A DNA stretch of 21,639 nucleotides, from assembly GCA_002403155.1 (NCBI GenBank), contig DHHF01000005.1:33390-55028 (forward strand), written 5' to 3'. Below are positions 21,338-21,639 of this stretch, one piece after another. The translations under genes and the position numbers were made by a program. The notes below the pieces were generated by a model, which made no database searches, was not told the origin of the DNA, and was given only the letters and a program-made list of their open reading frames with translations. The DNA is from Sulfurovum sp. UBA4779. GTDB taxonomy: Bacteria > Campylobacterota > Campylobacteria > Campylobacterales > Sulfurovaceae. How positions within the stretch are numbered: the stretch's first letter is position 1; every line of letters begins with the position of its first letter.

Positions 21338-21639
21338 CTTATCTGCTCAAATAATCCCCTAAAAACCGCACTTCAAGCACAACCAGACAAACAATTAACA
21401 ATCAGCATAAATCATTGGGTGTTCCCTTGGGTGTTCCATTTTTTAAATTTTTTTGCACGTTTAAAATCTCATATCCATGAAGAGTTTCCCCTAATATGAT
21501 TTTTTAGTAGAAACTATTACCTTATCTTTGGTCTATTTTATGGGGATGGCTACAATAATATTATCAAAAAAACTTAGATTGTCATTTTTCACCTCTGACC
21601 CCTATATCGCTGGCGACCACTCTTCTTGGAGTTTGTGTT
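21338..21639. other. Gene-poor AT-rich tail after the tRNA; probable accessory or mobile-element boundary
   Basis: No convincing gene in 302 bp. It holds a tandem 11-bp repeat (21415-21437), several short T/A tracts, and near the edge a stretch whose reverse strand contains GGGGTCAGAGGTGAAAAATG, similar in my recollection to GGGGTCAGA-type sequences beside transposase genes. An open frame from ATG 21540 runs off the window (33 codons seen, starting MGMATIILSKKL) but lacks a ribosome site and is not called a gene. A tRNA 3' end followed by such sequence is a common integration boundary; no integrase or second att copy is visible. Confidence 0.45.
21415..21437. repeat. Two tandem copies of TTGGGTGTTCC
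   Basis: TTGGGTGTTCC at 21415-21425 and 21427-21437, separated by one C (period 12). Identical copies 78 bases beyond the tRNA 3' end. Tandem GGTGTTCC units are, to my recollection, seen near tRNA-integrated elements, possibly as recombinase arm sites; this is an inference only. Confidence 0.6.

Noticed and set aside
1..21639. CRISPR array, complete insertion sequence, prophage, toxin-antitoxin or restriction system
   Set aside because: No regularly spaced repeats, no transposase, integrase, methylase or antitoxin-like gene is encoded; the only mobile-element hints are the non-coding sequences after 21337.

Overview
The window reads as ordinary, densely packed chromosomal DNA from a Campylobacterota (epsilonproteobacterial) bacterium, most likely a Sulfurovum- or Sulfurimonas-like genus. 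This rests on the gene content (a four-gene Mla-type lipid transport operon with a STAS-fused permease, arginine decarboxylase plus a carboxy(nor)spermidine dehydrogenase, UbiX-CoaD-Tmk-HisS), on promoters made of a strong extended TATAAT -10 box with no clear -35, and on moderately AT-rich base composition. The genus is inferred from recalled gene orders, not from a search.

Layout. Positions 1-119 hold the 3' end of one tRNA and a complete tRNA-Gly(GCC). Positions 203-3189 are a forward operon: ubiX, a candidate 57-codon gene, coaD, tmk and hisS, joined by ATGA or TAATG overlaps. A bidirectional terminator at 3237-3260 separates it from a reverse operon (6678 down to 3255): mlaE (STAS fusion), mlaF, mlaD and an auxiliary lipoprotein. 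Divergent from mlaE run speA and cysE, then aspB with its own promoter, then a secreted patatin-like phospholipase. Convergent with the latter is a DedA-family membrane protein. Divergent from that are an AEC-family transporter and a saccharopine-dehydrogenase-like carboxy(nor)spermidine dehydrogenase. The reverse genes ald and a Lon-like AAA protease overlap. pgeF (reverse) and rodA (forward) diverge from back-to-back -10 boxes. rodA abuts a CAT-anticodon tRNA, and the last 300 bp are AT-rich, gene-poor sequence that looks like the edge of an accessory region.

How the genes fit together. SpeA and the carboxy(nor)spermidine dehydrogenase are two steps of the alternative polyamine route used in Campylobacterota. 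The mla genes build an envelope lipid transporter. The patatin and DedA proteins are also probable envelope lipid proteins, but no link between them is shown. Ald (L-alanine pool), PgeF (peptidoglycan stem-peptide fidelity) and RodA (glycan polymerisation) sit side by side and suggest a peptidoglycan theme. No prophage, CRISPR array, toxin-antitoxin or defence system is visible. The points most worth following up are the unassigned C-terminal half of the patatin, the unannotated small ORF before coaD, the degenerate-motif Lon-like protease, and the tRNA-flanked accessory boundary at the right end.
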